A stretch of 64,000 nt of DNA from Sporothrix humicola (Eukaryota > Ascomycota > Sordariomycetes > Ophiostomatales > Ophiostomataceae), in the NCBI GenBank assembly GCA_021396245.1, contig WNYE01000026.1, positions 310,001-374,000 of the forward strand. The letters are read 5' to 3'. This document shows positions 8,621 to 17,355 of this stretch, piece after piece; the stretch's first letter is position 1, and each line of letters begins with the position of its first letter. The notes under the pieces were generated by a model that was given only the letters and a program-made list of their open reading frames with translations, made no database searches and was not told where the DNA came from. The position numbers were made by a program, and so were the translations under genes.

Positions 8621-9520
8621 ATGGTCAACCAACCGCCCTTCTTCCACAGCCTCTTACGGCCCTGCATTCTCCAGATCCTCCGTGCCCAGGGCTACCACGC
8701 CGCCCGCCCATCCGTCGTTGACGCTCTCACCGATTTGACCGCCCGCTACTTGACTTTGTTATGCGAAACGACGGCCCACCACACGGCACACAACAGCACC
8801 GAGCTCACGGGCCTCGTCCCTTCGCTCATTGACGTCCGCCTCGCCCTCGAGGACTGCGGCGCGCTCTCGGGCGGCCAGGCCGTGTCGAATGACGACTCGC
8901 GCGGCGTCGACGAGTTTGTGGATTGGGTCGTGTCGGGCCCGCGGAACCGCGAGATCCGGCGGATTGCGCTGGACGGCGACGACGACGAGAACACGGACTA
9001 CCTGATGATGCTCAAAAAAAAGCACAGCAAGACGGGCGAGGACTCCAAGTACAGCAGCACGGTTTTGGGGCGCGGCAACGTGGGCGAGCACCATGTCGTT
9101 GTGGACGCCAACGGGGTGGCGACAACCAACGGCACCGACATTGTGGTGGAGGGCGGCGACTGCCCGAGCATTTCGGCGTGGCGGGAGAAGCGGATCGAGG
9201 CGCGGCAGCAGCCGCGGCCGCCAACGCCAATCGCAGAAGACGACGAGGACGAGGAGATGGATGACGACGAGGACGGCACGGGACGGCGGCGGAAATCACG
9301 AAGCCCTAGTTCGGGCCTGAGCTCGCTGGGCGACCGGTCGATTGACGAGGAGATGGAGCTGGAGTTTGGCGTGGGAAAGACGGACGAGCCAAAGGAGGCC
9401 GCCGTGGCTGAAGTGAAGGAAGTAAAAGAGGTCAAAGACGTGACGATGGAGACAGGGCCGACAGAAGCGGCGCCGACGGCGACAACAGCATCAGCAGTCA
9501 AGGAGCCAGCCGGCCTGTAG
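8621..9520 (+). CDS. TFIID subunit 3-like protein (Bromo_TP histone fold)
   Basis: A 299-residue protein. Residues about 5-82 (FFHSLLRPCILQILRAQGY, then VVDALTDLTARYLTLL, then VPSLIDVRLALEDCGAL) match the bromodomain-associated histone fold found in TAF3 and TAF8. No TAF8-type second domain and no PHD finger are present, as in yeast Taf3. A KKKHSKTGEDSKYSS segment and a Glu/Asp-rich tail follow. In TFIID this fold pairs with that of TAF10. The ATG is chosen because the conserved helix follows at once; the frame is open upstream but without another ATG. TAF3 is the best fit; TAF8 or another Bromo_TP protein remains possible. The head-to-head position beside TAF7 supports a TFIID role. Confidence 0.75.
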   Translation: MVNQPPFFHSLLRPCILQILRAQGYHAARPSVVDALTDLTARYLTLLCETTAHHTAHNSTELTGLVPSLIDVRLALEDCGALSGGQAVSNDDSRGVDEFVDWVVSGPRNREIRRIALDGDDDENTDYLMMLKKKHSKTGEDSKYSSTVLGRGNVGEHHVVVDANGVATTNGTDIVVEGGDCPSISAWREKRIEARQQPRPPTPIAEDDEDEEMDDDEDGTGRRRKSRSPSSGLSSLGDRSIDEEMELEFGVGKTDEPKEAAVAEVKEVKEVKDVTMETGPTEAAPTATTASAVKEPAGL

Positions 9521-9767
9521 TGTAGGCGGCTGCGTTCCTCTGCAGTATTGGCACTGAGCTTTTGACGGTGGGGGAAGGGGTGTGAGCTTTGTTAATTTTG
9601 GTCTTCATTCACTTATAAGCGTGGCGTTTTGGCAGGCACATCAAAAGGCAGTTTTTAGTCAACTGTGTAGTTTATATATTCACTAATTCGATTTTCCAAC
9701 TATGTCTTTATATGCTTATGTGTATGTTTATATCTTGTGTGATTTTCTTCTTCCTGCTACGCATGGC

Positions 9768-11957
9768 CTACAACTTGTCATCGCTGACCCGCGACTCGGT
9801 CACACGGTCCAGGTTAAAGGCCGCGCTGATCAGGGCCAGATGACTGAATGCCTGCGGCGTGTTGCCCAGCTGCTCGCCACTCGGCGAGATCTCCTCGGAA
9901 AACATGTTGACGTGGTTGCCAAAGCTCAGCATGTTCTCAAAGGTGTTGACGGCGCCGGCCAGGTAGCGCGGCTCGTAGACACTGGCGCGGCACATGGCCT
10001 CGACCAGCCAGAACGTGCACATGCTGAAGGCGCCCTCGCGGCCGCCGACGCCGTCGTCGCTAATGGTCGTGTCGTAGCGGCTGACAAGGCCCGTGCTGGT
10101 CAGGCCGCCGCGGTCGGGCGGCAGCAGGATGCGGTCGAGCGTGTTGAGGAAGCGCGGGTCGCAAGGGGAAATAAAAAAGACGAGCGGCGCGATTAGGATC
10201 GACGAGTCGAGGGCCGTGTTGTTCTGGTAGCTCTGGATAAACGACTTGAGCTCCGTGTTGTAGCCCTTCTCCATGATTTCTTCATAGAGCGAGTCGCGCG
10301 CCTCGAGCCACTTGGCGCGGTTGGGGCACGGCAGGTTGCGCTTTTCGGACAGCCGCAGGCCGCGGTCAAAGGCGACCCACAGCATGACCTGCGAGTAGGT
10401 GAAATGCTGCTTGTGGTTGCGCACCTCCCAGATGGACATGTCCGGGTCGGCGCGGATGGTCAGGGCATAATCGAGCAGCTGGCGCACCGACACCCACTGG
10501 TCCCACGTAACGGGCTTGCCGTACTTGTTACTGAGATAAATGGCGTCGAGCAGCTCGCCGTAAATGTCAAACTGCAGGTGGAAGGCGGCGGCATTGCCGA
10601 CACGCACGGGCTTGCTGCCCTTGTAGCCCTCCAGGTGGTCCAGCTCAAACTCGGGGATGTCCGTCTCGCCGCGGATCGTGAACATGATGGGCAGGCCGCC
10701 GTCCGGGTTGCGCGACTTGAGGATGCGCTCGCTAATAAACTCCATGTAGGCGTCGGCCTCTGCCTTGAAGCCCAGGCGCAGCAGGATGTAAATGGTAAAG
10801 CTCGAGTCGCGCACCCACGAGTAGCGGTAGTCCCAGTTCCGGACGCCGCCAATGTCCTCGGGAATCGAAAAGGTGGGCGACGCAATGATGGCGCCCGTGG
10901 GCTCGTAGGTCAGCAGCTTCAGGATCATGAGACTGCGGTCGACGACCTCGCGCCACTTGCCCTTGAACTTGCTCTTGTTGATCCAGTTGAACCAGAAGCG
11001 CTGCGTGTCGTGCTGCTGCGTGTCGAGAATGGCCGGCGTGATGTGCGGCGTAATGTGGTTGGGCATGTCCTTGCGGAGCACGAGCGACACGGCCTGGCCC
11101 TCCTCGAGGACGACGCGTGCACAAACGCCCGAGCCCAGCATGCCGGCCCGCTTTGTCTCGTGGAAGGAGATGACGGGCGGCTTGACCGTCGCCGACCCAA
11201 CGACACCGTCCTCGCCTTCTTCGTTCTCGACGACCACGTCCAGCTGCAGCTGCACGTCCGGCGAGTGGAACGTGGCCGTCTTGCTTTCCTTGCCGGAGCA
11301 GCTGGTCGTCTGCTCAATGATCGTCTTGTGGTGGGCCCGAGCATAGTCAAAGGCAGGGAACAGCTCGATTTCTACAATCCACACCGTTAGCTTTTGGTCC
11401 TCGCTTCGCTCGCCATCACCCGTCCTTTCCCTCCCCGCTTCGCTCGTCTCCTTACAGCTCGCTTCGATCGCTGCTCGTGATTTGTACTTACCTAGCTCCA
11501 TCTTTCCCCGAATACACTCAACCCGCCGCACCAGCCACTTCTTCAGCTCCTCCTGCACCGACCGCACAGCCCGCACGCTGCCCTGGCCCGGCGCCCGCGA
11601 CACAACGGCCATCTCCTTGGGCCGGGGAAAGAAGTCGACCAGGTCGACCACACCATCTTCGTGGATGTAGCGCGTCAGCAGGATGTTGGACGAGGGCATG
11701 TACTGCTGCTTGGTGGTGCAGGCGAGGCTGGCGGGCGGCGAGACGCTGAAATGGCCGCCCTTGTCCTTGTCGAGCAGGCGGCAGAAGACGGAGGGCGAGT
11801 CAAAGTCGGGCCAGCACATGAAATCAATGCTTCCGTCCATGCCCACGAGGGCGCAGGTGTGCATGTTGCCGATGATGCCGTAGTTTTCAATGGGCAGGTA
11901 GCCGCCGGCATTCTGGCGCATGCCGCTGCCGGGCGTGGTGCCGGTCGCAGATGCCAT
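9768..11957 (-). CDS. Glycoside hydrolase family 15 (glucoamylase/trehalase-like), intracellular type
   Basis: Two exons are inferred: 11957-11492 and 11371-9768, giving 689 residues. The N-terminus (NYGIIGNMHTCALVGMDGSIDFMCWPDFDSPS) is the trehalase-like N-terminal domain of bacterial-type GH15 enzymes. The catalytic (alpha/alpha)6 barrel follows with NWDYRYSWVRDSSF, EGAFSMCTFWLVEA (probable general acid Glu) and SEEISPSGEQLGNTPQAF (probable general base). The 120-nt intron (11491-11372) is in frame and lacks stops, so a naive translation reads through it. Its ends are GTAAGT and GTAG with a CTAAC branch, and removing it joins KMEL to EIELFPAFDYAR, a conserved block. No signal peptide is present, suggesting a cytosolic enzyme. 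Substrate could be trehalose or a maltooligosaccharide; the sequence does not settle this. Confidence 0.88.
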   Translation of the reverse strand: MASATGTTPGSGMRQNAGGYLPIENYGIIGNMHTCALVGMDGSIDFMCWPDFDSPSVFCRLLDKDKGGHFSVSPPASLACTTKQQYMPSSNILLTRYIHEDGVVDLVDFFPRPKEMAVVSRAPGQGSVRAVRSVQEELKKWLVRRVECIRGKMELGKYKSRAAIEASCKETSEAGRERTGDGERSEDQKLTVWIVEIELFPAFDYARAHHKTIIEQTTSCSGKESKTATFHSPDVQLQLDVVVENEEGEDGVVGSATVKPPVISFHETKRAGMLGSGVCARVVLEEGQAVSLVLRKDMPNHITPHITPAILDTQQHDTQRFWFNWINKSKFKGKWREVVDRSLMILKLLTYEPTGAIIASPTFSIPEDIGGVRNWDYRYSWVRDSSFTIYILLRLGFKAEADAYMEFISERILKSRNPDGGLPIMFTIRGETDIPEFELDHLEGYKGSKPVRVGNAAAFHLQFDIYGELLDAIYLSNKYGKPVTWDQWVSVRQLLDYALTIRADPDMSIWEVRNHKQHFTYSQVMLWVAFDRGLRLSEKRNLPCPNRAKWLEARDSLYEEIMEKGYNTELKSFIQSYQNNTALDSSILIAPLVFFISPCDPRFLNTLDRILLPPDRGGLTSTGLVSRYDTTISDDGVGGREGAFSMCTFWLVEAMCRASVYEPRYLAGAVNTFENMLSFGNHVNMFSEEISPSGEQLGNTPQAFSHLALISAAFNLDRVTESRVSDDKL

Positions 11958-13590
11958 TGTGAGGTGGAGTGGTGGTGTTGACGATGTTACGAAGAGAGAG
12001 AACGAAAACAAAGGAGGATGAGAAGAGAAAGTGTCGTGAGAAAAAGGGAGAATACAAGGAGCAATTGCAGTTACAGTTTAGGAAAGCACGCCCACGTTGG
12101 GTAGAAATATGGAAAGAACAAAGAAGCTCGCTCTCTCGCTCTCGTCGTTCGGAAAGAGCTACCTCAGGTCCAGTACAGCTCCCCAAAAAACAGCGGGGCT
12201 TCCGGAGCTTCCAGCGACGTCATGGGGCCGAGTTTGTGAGAGCTACAGGCGCAAATGGCCCTAGATGCCCGCTAGCCGGGCGCCCAGAAAAGCGGAGGCC
12301 CCGCAGCTTACACGGCGCCTGCATAAAAGTGCATAAAAGTGCGGCAGAAGTGCAGGAGAGACAGAGGGTCTTCCTAAGCAGCATCACGTGATGCGCACCT
12401 GTTTGGAGGAAAGAGGCAAGGCTTTGCAAAGATGAATGGAGACGATCGGCACGGAAGAAGATGAAAGGATATGAAGGGTGCTTTGAGCTTTGAGGGAGTG
12501 CTTGTGTTTTCCTTCTCCTTTGGAGTGTAGATCGTGCAACGGTCACAAGCCACATTGTTAATAAGTGAGACGGTCAGATCTGTGAGATTTATTTGAATAT
12601 TATGGCCGCAGCGATCTGTTGTTTGGTTTGTTGTAAAGTGAAAATACAGGAGAAAAACAGGTCCTGTATATCCCTGAAGACCATAATATATTACCGGAAA
12701 GCTGTAATAAGATGCCACTCAACGACAGCAAAACTTGGCCTCAATCTCACATTTCAAAGTGACAAAGTCAAAAGTGATATGTAAACACCAGGGACAAAAA
12801 AGCAACACAAACAAAAGGCACCAAAAAATCGAGCGGAAAATCTAGAATATTGTCATACAGCCAAATCCACGCTTCAGTGCCGAGCTCGCGAAATAAATGC
12901 AGTGTCTCTGGTTCGAAATCTCCTCTTTCCCATCTCTTACGTACAGCTTCCTTGGCCTTTATCCACTAACTCCATTGCACCTGCTGTTGGCGGGAAACTG
13001 TTAGCAGGTGTTAGCGCGAGTCAGGTGCAGCCCCCCTGAAAGGTTGGCGGCCAGGGCAGGACCATTACACGAAAATAGGGGTCTTTGTTGCTTTGGAACA
13101 CTGTTCGAGACCGCCCAGCCGCGCCAATGGCACCCTCGGGCCACACGTCTTGCTGTCTTTTCTGTTTTTTGTGTCTTTTCTGTCTCCTTGGAACGCGCTA
13201 GGGATGGACGTGCAGCCCGAATCTAATCTGGCCAGAACAGGATAGAGAATCCGGCGCAAAAGGAAAGAGCAAGGAGCAAAGAAGCAGAAGCAAAACAAAA
13301 AAGCTGTGGACGTCTCCAATGTCCAATATCCAATTTGGAAACGAAACAACAAATCTAGGTTTTTGACAAACGACGACAAACATACTACAATTCGACTTAA
13401 CGACAGTCTTTCCTCATTTCTATCCGACTACACAATACACGCTCCCTCCCATCGTCGCCTCCACCGACGACGCCATGCGAACAACGGCCGTCTAACCCCT
13501 TTCTTCGTTATTTTTCATTTCTCGTTCTTCGTCCTTTGCCGACCGTTTCCTGTCCTTTAACAGTTCTCTTGTTCTCGACACCTCCCTGAC
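11958..13590. other. Divergent intergenic region GH15/SLC35-like
   Basis: About 1.6 kb between two divergent starts. It contains the palindromic CACGTG site listed separately and a tandem GTGCATAAAA at 12320-12340. Several short ORFs on both strands show no recognisable protein. No RNA gene was recognised. Confidence 0.5.
12381..12394. promoter_or_regulatory. Perfect 14-bp palindrome with CACGTG core
   Basis: GCATCACGTGATGC reads the same on both strands. The core TCACGTGA is the classic site for bHLH factors such as Cbf1. It lies 424 bp upstream of the GH15 start and 1.2 kb upstream of the transporter start. Binding is inferred from the motif only. Confidence 0.45.
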
Positions 13591-15630
13591 ATGCCGTCAC
13601 CAAAACCAGTGCGGACGGCCGCGCTGGGGCTGTCGACTGTCCCCTTTCCCTCCGCGCGGTCCTCGTCGAGCAACAGCCCGGTCGGTGATTCGACGACGAA
13701 TAATAGCGCCGGTAGCAACAACAACAACAACAACGACACCGACAGTGTTGGCGACCTGGCCGGCTCGACATCGTCGGCAGGCACCTCGGGACGGCCTCGT
13801 AGGCGGAGCAGTCTTCTCAAGGGGAGCAACAGCCACAGCATTGGCGTTGCCGTCGGAAAGAACATGGGAATGGGAGTGGGAGTGGGAGTGGGCGCTGCAG
13901 GGCGTCCTAGGAAAGCGTCCACAGCAGCCTCGACAGCCACAGCCACAGCGACGTCATCAAGATTACAACCGAGAGACGATCCGGGCGGCGACGGGTGGGA
14001 CGATGCCTGGGGCGAGGAGGAGACTGAAGAAAACGAAAACAACAAAAACGACCACACATTACTCGAAGAAGACTATGGGCGGCACGACGCCGACGCCGAC
14101 CTGCACACAGACGAGGAGACAGGCCTCAACTCGTCTTCACGGCGACAGCGCTCCGAGACGCGGCGGAACCGCACCAACCTGGACGAGCGGTTCGTACCCG
14201 GCGGGGGCTCGTCGGGGCAAGATTTTGGCTTTGGCGACGGGAGACTGGGGGGAAACCCACGGGACGCGCAGAGCAGCCTGATCATGGCGGCCCTGACCGA
14301 AGAGGAGCGCAAAGAGGCGGACCAGAACGTGCTGCGGCGGCTGGTGATCAACGGGTCGCTGATCGGCCTGTGGTACATTTTCTCGCTGAGCCTGTCGCTG
14401 TACAACAAGTGGATGTTTGGGCAGGAGTTCAAGTTCCCGCTGTTCACGACGTCGGTCCATATGTTGGTCCAGTTCCTGCTGGCGTGTCTTGTCCTGTACT
14501 TTGTGCCCTCGCTGCGGCCGAGCCACGGCCGGGACAATGGCGAAAACAAGAGTGGACACCACCGCATCAGCCAGAGCGACGACGGCGACAGCCTGGACGG
14601 TCTTGACGAGGAGGATGAAAACGACGGAAAGGAGGCCGGCGAGAAGAAGCTCGAGCCGGCTATGACCAAATGGTTCTACTTCACGCGCATCGGGCCGTGC
14701 GGTGCCGCCACGGGGCTGGACATTGGACTTGGCAATGCGTCGCTTAAGCGCATAACGCTGACCTTTTACACCATGTGCAAGTCTTCCAGTCTGGCCTTTG
14801 TGCTGCTGTTTGCGTTTGCCTTCCACCTCGAAAAGCCCACGTGGCGTCTCATTGGCATCATCGCCACCATGACCGTCGGCGTCGTTATGATGGTCGCCGG
14901 CGAGGTCGAGTTCGATCCCCAGGGTTTTTTTCTCGTCATCACGGCCGCCTTTTTCTCGGGCTTCCGCTGGGGCCTCACCCAGATCATGCTGCTGCGCAAC
15001 CCGGCGACGTCCAACCCGTTCTCCAGTATATTCTACTTGGCGCCCGTCATGTTCGTCACCCTCTTTGTGCTGGCCATTCCCATGGAAGGGTTCCCCGAGC
15101 TGTTCCAGGGGCTTCGCGAGGTCAGCGCGCGGATTGGCACCTACAAGACGCCGTTCCTCCTCCTGTTCCCAGGCACCATTGCGTTCCTCATGACCGCCTC
15201 CGAGTTTGCCCTGCTGCAGCGCACGTCCGTCGTCACGCTGTCCATTGCCGGCATCTTCAAGGAGGTCGTCACCATTATCACGGCCACGCTCGTCTTCCAC
15301 GACAAGCTGACGCTCGTCAACTTTTTGGGCCTCATTGTCACCATGGCCGCCATTGTGGTCTACAACTACATCAAGATCACAAAGATGCGCAAGCAGGCGC
15401 AGATCGACGTCCACAAGAAACAGCAGGCCGCACGGCAGCATCCCATGCAGACATTCTCGGGACCGACCGAGTACGGGCCGGGTATCGGAGCTGCTTCCGG
15501 GTCAGGGTCAGGCTCGGGCTCTGGATCCGGAAACAACTCACACTCCAACACGCCGCCACTAGGCAATGACCACGACAGCGACCCTGAAGGCGACAACGAC
15601 GCAGAAGATGCGGGTCTGCTGAGGAAATAG
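13591..15630 (+). CDS. Triose-phosphate-transporter family (SLC35C2/Ymd8-like) membrane protein
   Basis: A 679-residue protein with about 245 disordered N-terminal residues (Asn runs, repeated GMGVGVGVG, Asp/Glu patches) followed by a multi-span membrane domain of the TPT/DUF250 drug-metabolite transporter superfamily. Diagnostic parts are SLSLSLYNKWMFG in the first helix, GLDIGLGNASLKRITLTFYTM, and the helices up to VNFLGLIVTMAAIVVYNYIKI. A charged loop of about 60 residues interrupts the first half of the domain. The C-terminus has a Gly-Ser repeat and an acidic end. Such proteins exchange nucleotide sugars or phosphorylated sugars across Golgi or ER membranes; the substrate here is unknown. 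The ORF is continuous with an ATG after a C/T-rich leader. Confidence 0.87.
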   Translation: MPSPKPVRTAALGLSTVPFPSARSSSSNSPVGDSTTNNSAGSNNNNNNDTDSVGDLAGSTSSAGTSGRPRRRSSLLKGSNSHSIGVAVGKNMGMGVGVGVGAAGRPRKASTAASTATATATSSRLQPRDDPGGDGWDDAWGEEETEENENNKNDHTLLEEDYGRHDADADLHTDEETGLNSSSRRQRSETRRNRTNLDERFVPGGGSSGQDFGFGDGRLGGNPRDAQSSLIMAALTEEERKEADQNVLRRLVINGSLIGLWYIFSLSLSLYNKWMFGQEFKFPLFTTSVHMLVQFLLACLVLYFVPSLRPSHGRDNGENKSGHHRISQSDDGDSLDGLDEEDENDGKEAGEKKLEPAMTKWFYFTRIGPCGAATGLDIGLGNASLKRITLTFYTMCKSSSLAFVLLFAFAFHLEKPTWRLIGIIATMTVGVVMMVAGEVEFDPQGFFLVITAAFFSGFRWGLTQIMLLRNPATSNPFSSIFYLAPVMFVTLFVLAIPMEGFPELFQGLREVSARIGTYKTPFLLLFPGTIAFLMTASEFALLQRTSVVTLSIAGIFKEVVTIITATLVFHDKLTLVNFLGLIVTMAAIVVYNYIKITKMRKQAQIDVHKKQQAARQHPMQTFSGPTEYGPGIGAASGSGSGSGSGSGNNSHSNTPPLGNDHDSDPEGDNDAEDAGLLRK

Positions 15631-16195
15631 GCCTGTTTTTTCTTTCTTCACACTCATACAACCGTCACACCTTTTGTACATCTCAATAATACACACGACC
15701 ATGGCCTCGTTCTGCCTTTTTCTTTTTCTTTTTTTCTTTTTTGTACCAAAGAATAAAAGGGATACCACCATACCATACCATCCATAGGGGCGTTTTTTTG
15801 GGGGGGTTTTTTGTTTTGTTTAATTTGTTTCTGTTTTCATACACCATAGCTTTGCATACTCTAAAAAGCATGTGATCTTTTGTTGAATGAACCGTTTTCG
15901 AATGAAATGTGAATGAGAGTGAGCCTGATGTTTACATTGACTGCAGCGAATTGGTGGCAAATGTCAGTGACAAGCCCACTGTAAACTAGTCGCGCTGCCT
16001 AGAATGTGCCTAGAACCTTCCCTTGCAAGCTGTTGTGGGTCTCCTGTCACGTGTGCCTCATTCCCACCCAAAATTATTTCCTCAGCCTTCCCTCCACTGA
16101 CGTCGTTTGCCCATTCTCCATCCTCGACTGCTGCCTGCATCGCGACAATTCTTCTCACAACTCCAACACCCACCGCCTCACCACCCACCTACACA
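15631..16195. other. Intergenic region before the tri-snRNP 27K gene
   Basis: 565 bp with T-rich tracts just after the transporter stop and a CACGTG at 16048-16053, about 145 bp before the 27K start codon. The frame from 16004 is open into the next gene but is most likely leader. Confidence 0.5.
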
Positions 16196-17098
16196 ATGGC
16201 TGACTCTGGCTACCGACGCAACCGCCGTCCAGACGGCGACCGTGACCGTGAACGGGCCGGCAATCGAGACAACCGCGACAGAAATCGTGATCGCGACCGT
16301 GATCGCGACTACGATCGAGACCGCCGGCGCGACGACCGTGGAGGAGACCGTGATCGTGGCAGCGACCGTGGAGGCAACCGCCGCTACCGTTCCCGCTCGC
16401 GCGACAGAGACTACCGTGACCGTGACCGTGATCGAGACGGCCATCGCGACAGGGACGCAAGAGACCGCCGCGACCGCGACCGTCGTGACGACCGTGACAG
16501 AGGCGACCGTTCCGACCGCCGCCGATCAGCTTCGCCTTCTTCTTCTACCAAGAGAACACCACCCCCACCCTCCCGCCACAACCTCGGCGCCGGACCGAAC
16601 AAGAACCACCGGCGGCCAGCCGAGGAGGAGAACGACGACGACGACGAAGAAGAGGAGAGCGGCCTCCTCCGCAACGGGACATCTGCAGGGCTGCCGAATA
16701 GGAGCCGGCGGCCGGAGGGTGGTTCTGCTGCAAATAGCGGCACGTCTGGCGCGCCAATGTCGTTCCGCGTTGGGCGGCGGGACGATGAGGACGACAAAGC
16801 CAAGGATGAGGAGTACGAACATCGTGGACGCGAACGGGAGCGGAGGGACAGCCCGATGAATTATGACGACGACGACAACAAGCGCGAAGACGGCGAAGAA
16901 GAGGACGACATTGAGGTGGACGACGACGGGATGGACGCGATGCAGGCAATGATGGGCTTCAGCGGCTTCTCGTCGACCAAAGGCAAAAAAGTGGCAGGCA
17001 ACAACACCGGCGCGGTGCGCAAAGTCAAAAAGACCGAGTACCGCCAGTACATGAACCGCCAGGGCGGCTTCAACAGACCGCTGAGTCCGTCGCGGTAG
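16196..17098 (+). CDS. U4/U6.U5 tri-snRNP 27 kDa protein (SNRNP27 homologue)
   Basis: A 300-residue protein. Residues about 10-110 are an Arg-Asp/Arg-Glu/Arg-Ser repeat region like the RS domain of human SNRNP27. The last 55 residues are the family signature (DUF1777): MMGFSGFSSTKGKKVAGNN, then TEYRQYMNRQGGFNRPL at the extreme C-terminus. The protein belongs to the U4/U6.U5 tri-snRNP and acts in the nucleus around spliceosome activation and 5' splice-site handling. The start at 16196 (MADSGYRRNRR) is preferred to the in-frame ATG at 16004 because the added 64 residues are not conserved in character. It converges with the EEP gene, 257 bp apart. Confidence 0.92.
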   Translation: MADSGYRRNRRPDGDRDRERAGNRDNRDRNRDRDRDRDYDRDRRRDDRGGDRDRGSDRGGNRRYRSRSRDRDYRDRDRDRDGHRDRDARDRRDRDRRDDRDRGDRSDRRRSASPSSSTKRTPPPPSRHNLGAGPNKNHRRPAEEENDDDDEEEESGLLRNGTSAGLPNRSRRPEGGSAANSGTSGAPMSFRVGRRDDEDDKAKDEEYEHRGRERERRDSPMNYDDDDNKREDGEEEDDIEVDDDGMDAMQAMMGFSGFSSTKGKKVAGNNTGAVRKVKKTEYRQYMNRQGGFNRPLSPSR

Positions 17099-17355
17099 GA
17101 GAGCAAAGAACGAAAGAGGGAAAGGAGTAGTAGGTGTTTGTTTTGATATTTTATTATTTTATATCTTGGTGCGTAAGGCTTAAAATTAGACTAGCGAATA
17201 CATGATTGATACCCTGCCCTTCCTGTCCTTTCTTGCAAGAGACTGTGATGCTGTTACCATGCCTTCCTATCCATGTCCTATCCATATGCATATAAATGTT
17301 CCAATGCTCCCTTAAACGCCAAACACCATAGCAAAACAATAAAAGAAAAGGCCGC

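Noticed and set aside
14137..15441. 434-codon minus-strand ORF opposite the SLC35-like gene
   Set aside because: It is an antisense shadow of a GC-rich coding region; its residues are Gly/Arg/Asp-rich with no domain, while the plus strand has clear membrane helices.
4006..17098. Functional cluster of U6 RNA and the tri-snRNP 27K protein
   Set aside because: They lie 12 kb apart with five unrelated genes between them; proximity is probably chance.
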